From contig SXMI01000063.1 of assembly GCA_005777415.1 (NCBI GenBank), forward strand, positions 1-7,744: 7,744 bases of DNA. The letters run 5' to 3'. Positions within the stretch are counted from its first letter, which is position 1; each line of letters begins with the position of its first letter. The notes beneath the pieces are model-generated. The model was not told where the DNA came from. It made no database searches and saw nothing but the letters and a program-made list of their open reading frames with translations. Below, piece by piece: positions 6,423 through 7,744 of the stretch. Origin of the DNA: Actinomycetota bacterium. Its GTDB lineage: Bacteria; Actinomycetota; Acidimicrobiia; Acidimicrobiales; Microtrichaceae. Made by a program: the position numbers and the translations under genes.

Positions 6423-7324
6423 GCGGTTGGTCCGTCCCGACCCCGGCCGCACCGGCGGCGGCGCCCGTGGTGCCGCCGACCCTGCAGGTCGAGGGACTGA
6501 GTGTCCGCTTCGGCGGACACCTGGCGGTGAGCGACGTGTCGCTGGCGGTCCGACCCGGCCGGATCTCCGGACTGATCGGCCCGACCGGTGCCGGCAAGAC
6601 CACGACGTTCAACGCCATCTGCGGGGTGACCACGCCGACGTCGGGCCGGGTCCTGCTCGAGGGGGACGACATCTCCCGGCTGGGCACCCACCAGCGCGCC
6701 CGCCGCGGGATCGGTCGGACGTTCCAGCGCCTCGAGGTGTTCTCGTCGTTGTCCGTCGCCGACAACGTGCGGGTGGGCCAGGAGATCCGCGCCGGATGGT
6801 CCCGCCGACGCCGTCCGGCACCGCAGTTCCTGGCCGCCGGCGCCGGTGCCGATCCGGAGGGAATCGGCCCGGCCGACGAGGTCGACCTGATCGTCGACCG
6901 TCTGGGGCTCGCCCCCGTGGCCGACGTACCGGTCGGATCGCTGCCGACCGGTCAGGCCCGGAAGGTGGAGTTGGGTCGGGCGCTGGCGGCGCGACCGAGG
7001 GTGCTGCTGCTCGACGAGCCGGCCTCGGGGCTGGACGACCTGGAGTCCGAGGACCTGGGGCGGCTGCTCGGTGACCTGGCGACCGCCGGACTGGGCGTGC
7101 TCCTCGTCGAGCACGACGTGGCGCTGGTCATGCGGGTGTGCGCCGATCTGTCGGTGCTGAACTTCGGTCAGCTCATCGCCTCGGGCACCCCCGAGGAGGT
7201 GCAGTCGAACCGGGCGGTGCTCGACGCGTACCTGGGTGGTGGCGGCGACGAGGCGTCGGCCGCTGCGGCCGCCGTGGCGGCGGGCGTCGAGGTCGGACCG
7301 GGTGATCCGGGAGCGCTCCGGTGA
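6419..7324 (+). CDS. livG: LivG-type ABC transporter ATP-binding protein
   Basis: The 301-residue protein is one of two ATPases that power the importer, bound to the cytoplasmic face of the permease. After a proline/alanine-rich start (8-20), the nucleotide-binding domain runs from about 21 to 272. It contains Walker A GPTGAGKTT (54-62), the Q-loop at RTFQR (100-104), Walker B with the catalytic Glu in LLLDEP (196-201, Glu200), the D-loop SGLD and the switch His in VEHD (230-233, His232). The segment about 105-160, rather long between Q-loop and signature, is typical of LivG rather than LivF. Two departures stand out. Walker A has Thr where family members usually have Asn. The signature reads LPTGQ (175-179) instead of LSxGQ. 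The C-terminus carries a Gly/Ala-rich tail (about 273-301). The GTG start overlaps the preceding mini-ORF, and its own stop overlaps the next start, so expression is tightly coupled. The symbol marks position and family, not proven substrate. Confidence 0.92.
   Translation: MSGWSVPTPAAPAAAPVVPPTLQVEGLSVRFGGHLAVSDVSLAVRPGRISGLIGPTGAGKTTTFNAICGVTTPTSGRVLLEGDDISRLGTHQRARRGIGRTFQRLEVFSSLSVADNVRVGQEIRAGWSRRRRPAPQFLAAGAGADPEGIGPADEVDLIVDRLGLAPVADVPVGSLPTGQARKVELGRALAARPRVLLLDEPASGLDDLESEDLGRLLGDLATAGLGVLLVEHDVALVMRVCADLSVLNFGQLIASGTPEEVQSNRAVLDAYLGGGGDEASAAAAAVAAGVEVGPGDPGALR
7309..7313 (+). promoter_or_regulatory. Ribosome binding site of the LivF-type ATPase
   Basis: GGGAG lies inside the end of the livG-type gene, seven bases before GTG 7321. 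With the GTGA overlap it supports this start over later ones. Confidence 0.5.
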
Positions 7325-7744
7325 GCGAGCCGCTGCTCGAGCTCCGCGACATCCGTGCCGGGTACGGCTCGATCGAGGTGCTGCACGGGGTCGATCTGGT
7401 CGTTCCGCCCTCGTCGGTGGTGGCGCTCCTCGGGCCGAACGGGGCCGGCAAGACGACCACCCTGTCCGTGGCCTGCGGCCTGGTGCAGCCCACGGCCGGG
7501 TCCGTGCTCGTCGCCGGACGGAACGTGGTCGGCGTGGCCCCGGAGCTGCTCGCGCAACGGGGCGTGGCGACCATCCCCGAGGGCCGCGGCATCTTCCCGA
7601 ACCTGACGGTGCGCGAGAACCTGCAGATGGCGACGTTCGCCGGGGTGAGCCTGCGGCAGGTGGAGGAGGTCGCCTACGGGCGGTTCCCCCGGCTGGCGGA
7701 GCGTCGGGGTCAGGTGGCGGGCACGCTCTCGGGCGGCGAGCAGC
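7321..7744 (+). CDS. livF: LivF-type ABC transporter ATP-binding protein (N-terminal part)
   Basis: The gene is open at the window end; 141 complete codons are visible, against roughly 230-240 residues for the family. It is the second ATPase of the importer. The start is close to the usual LivF start: LLELRDIRAGYGSIEVLHGV at 5-24. Walker A is canonical, GPNGAGKTT (38-46). The Q-loop region reads IPEGRGIFPNLTVREN (85-100), the LivF pattern with Glu in place of the more common Gln. The window ends in the signature LSGGEQ (136-141). Walker B and the switch histidine lie beyond the edge. GTG 7321 overlaps the stop of the preceding gene as GTGA, so the two ATPases are translationally coupled and probably form a heterodimer. 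Its signature is canonical while that of its partner is not. Confidence 0.9.
   Translation, partial: MSEPLLELRDIRAGYGSIEVLHGVDLVVPPSSVVALLGPNGAGKTTTLSVACGLVQPTAGSVLVAGRNVVGVAPELLAQRGVATIPEGRGIFPNLTVRENLQMATFAGVSLRQVEEVAYGRFPRLAERRGQVAGTLSGGEQ

Noticed and set aside
7268..7281. GCCGCC-GT-GGCGGC inverted repeat near the end of the livG-type gene
   Set aside because: The two-base loop is too tight and the sequence simply encodes the Ala/Gly-rich tail; there is no T-tract, so it is not supported as a terminator or attenuator.
1..7744. Search for mobile elements, CRISPR arrays, tRNA or rRNA genes
   Set aside because: No transposase or integrase, no spaced direct repeats, no tRNA-like cloverleaf and no rRNA sequence could be recognised by eye in this densely coding window.

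Overview
The window is uniformly GC-rich, densely coded DNA with GTG starts and overlapping GTGA junctions. It looks like chromosome of a high-GC actinobacterium. The protein style (an HLHHR-type phosphoglycosyltransferase, a divergent D-aminoacylase-like amidohydrolase and a LivH-LivM fusion permease) would fit Acidimicrobiia or a relative, but that placement is inference from memory. No gene stretch shows atypical composition, and there is no sign of a mobile element, RNA gene or CRISPR array. Both ends cut through genes.

Layout. (1) Bases 1-586, + strand: the C-terminal 194 residues of a WecA/TagO-type polyprenyl-phosphate N-acetylhexosamine-1-phosphate transferase, a membrane enzyme that starts cell-envelope glycan synthesis. 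(2) Bases 612-2354, - strand, convergent with the first gene: a 580-residue N-acyl-D-amino-acid deacylase-like amidohydrolase in which two expected metal histidines are not visible. (3) Bases 2355-2542: a divergent intergenic region serving the amidohydrolase and the transporter operon. (4) Bases 2543-7744, + strand: a hydrophobic/branched-chain amino acid (HAAT/Liv) type ABC importer. It consists of a lipoprotein substrate-binding protein, a single-chain LivH-LivM permease with about 190 extra C-terminal residues, a LivG-type ATPase with a non-standard signature motif, and a LivF-type ATPase cut by the window end.

How they may work together. The binding protein would capture a small amino-acid-like or amide ligand outside the membrane. 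The fused permease would carry it across, driven by the LivG/LivF heterodimer. The divergent amidohydrolase could hydrolyse the imported compound. The transport role is well supported by family; the ligand and the link to the amidohydrolase are inference from the shared intergenic region.

No clearly new system is present. The most interesting details are the permease's C-terminal membrane extension, the apparently missing metal ligands in the amidohydrolase, an Excalibur-like DxDxDGxxC motif at the end of the binding protein, the degenerate LivG signature, and a small tandem duplication at the permease-ATPase junction that leaves a six-codon relay ORF.
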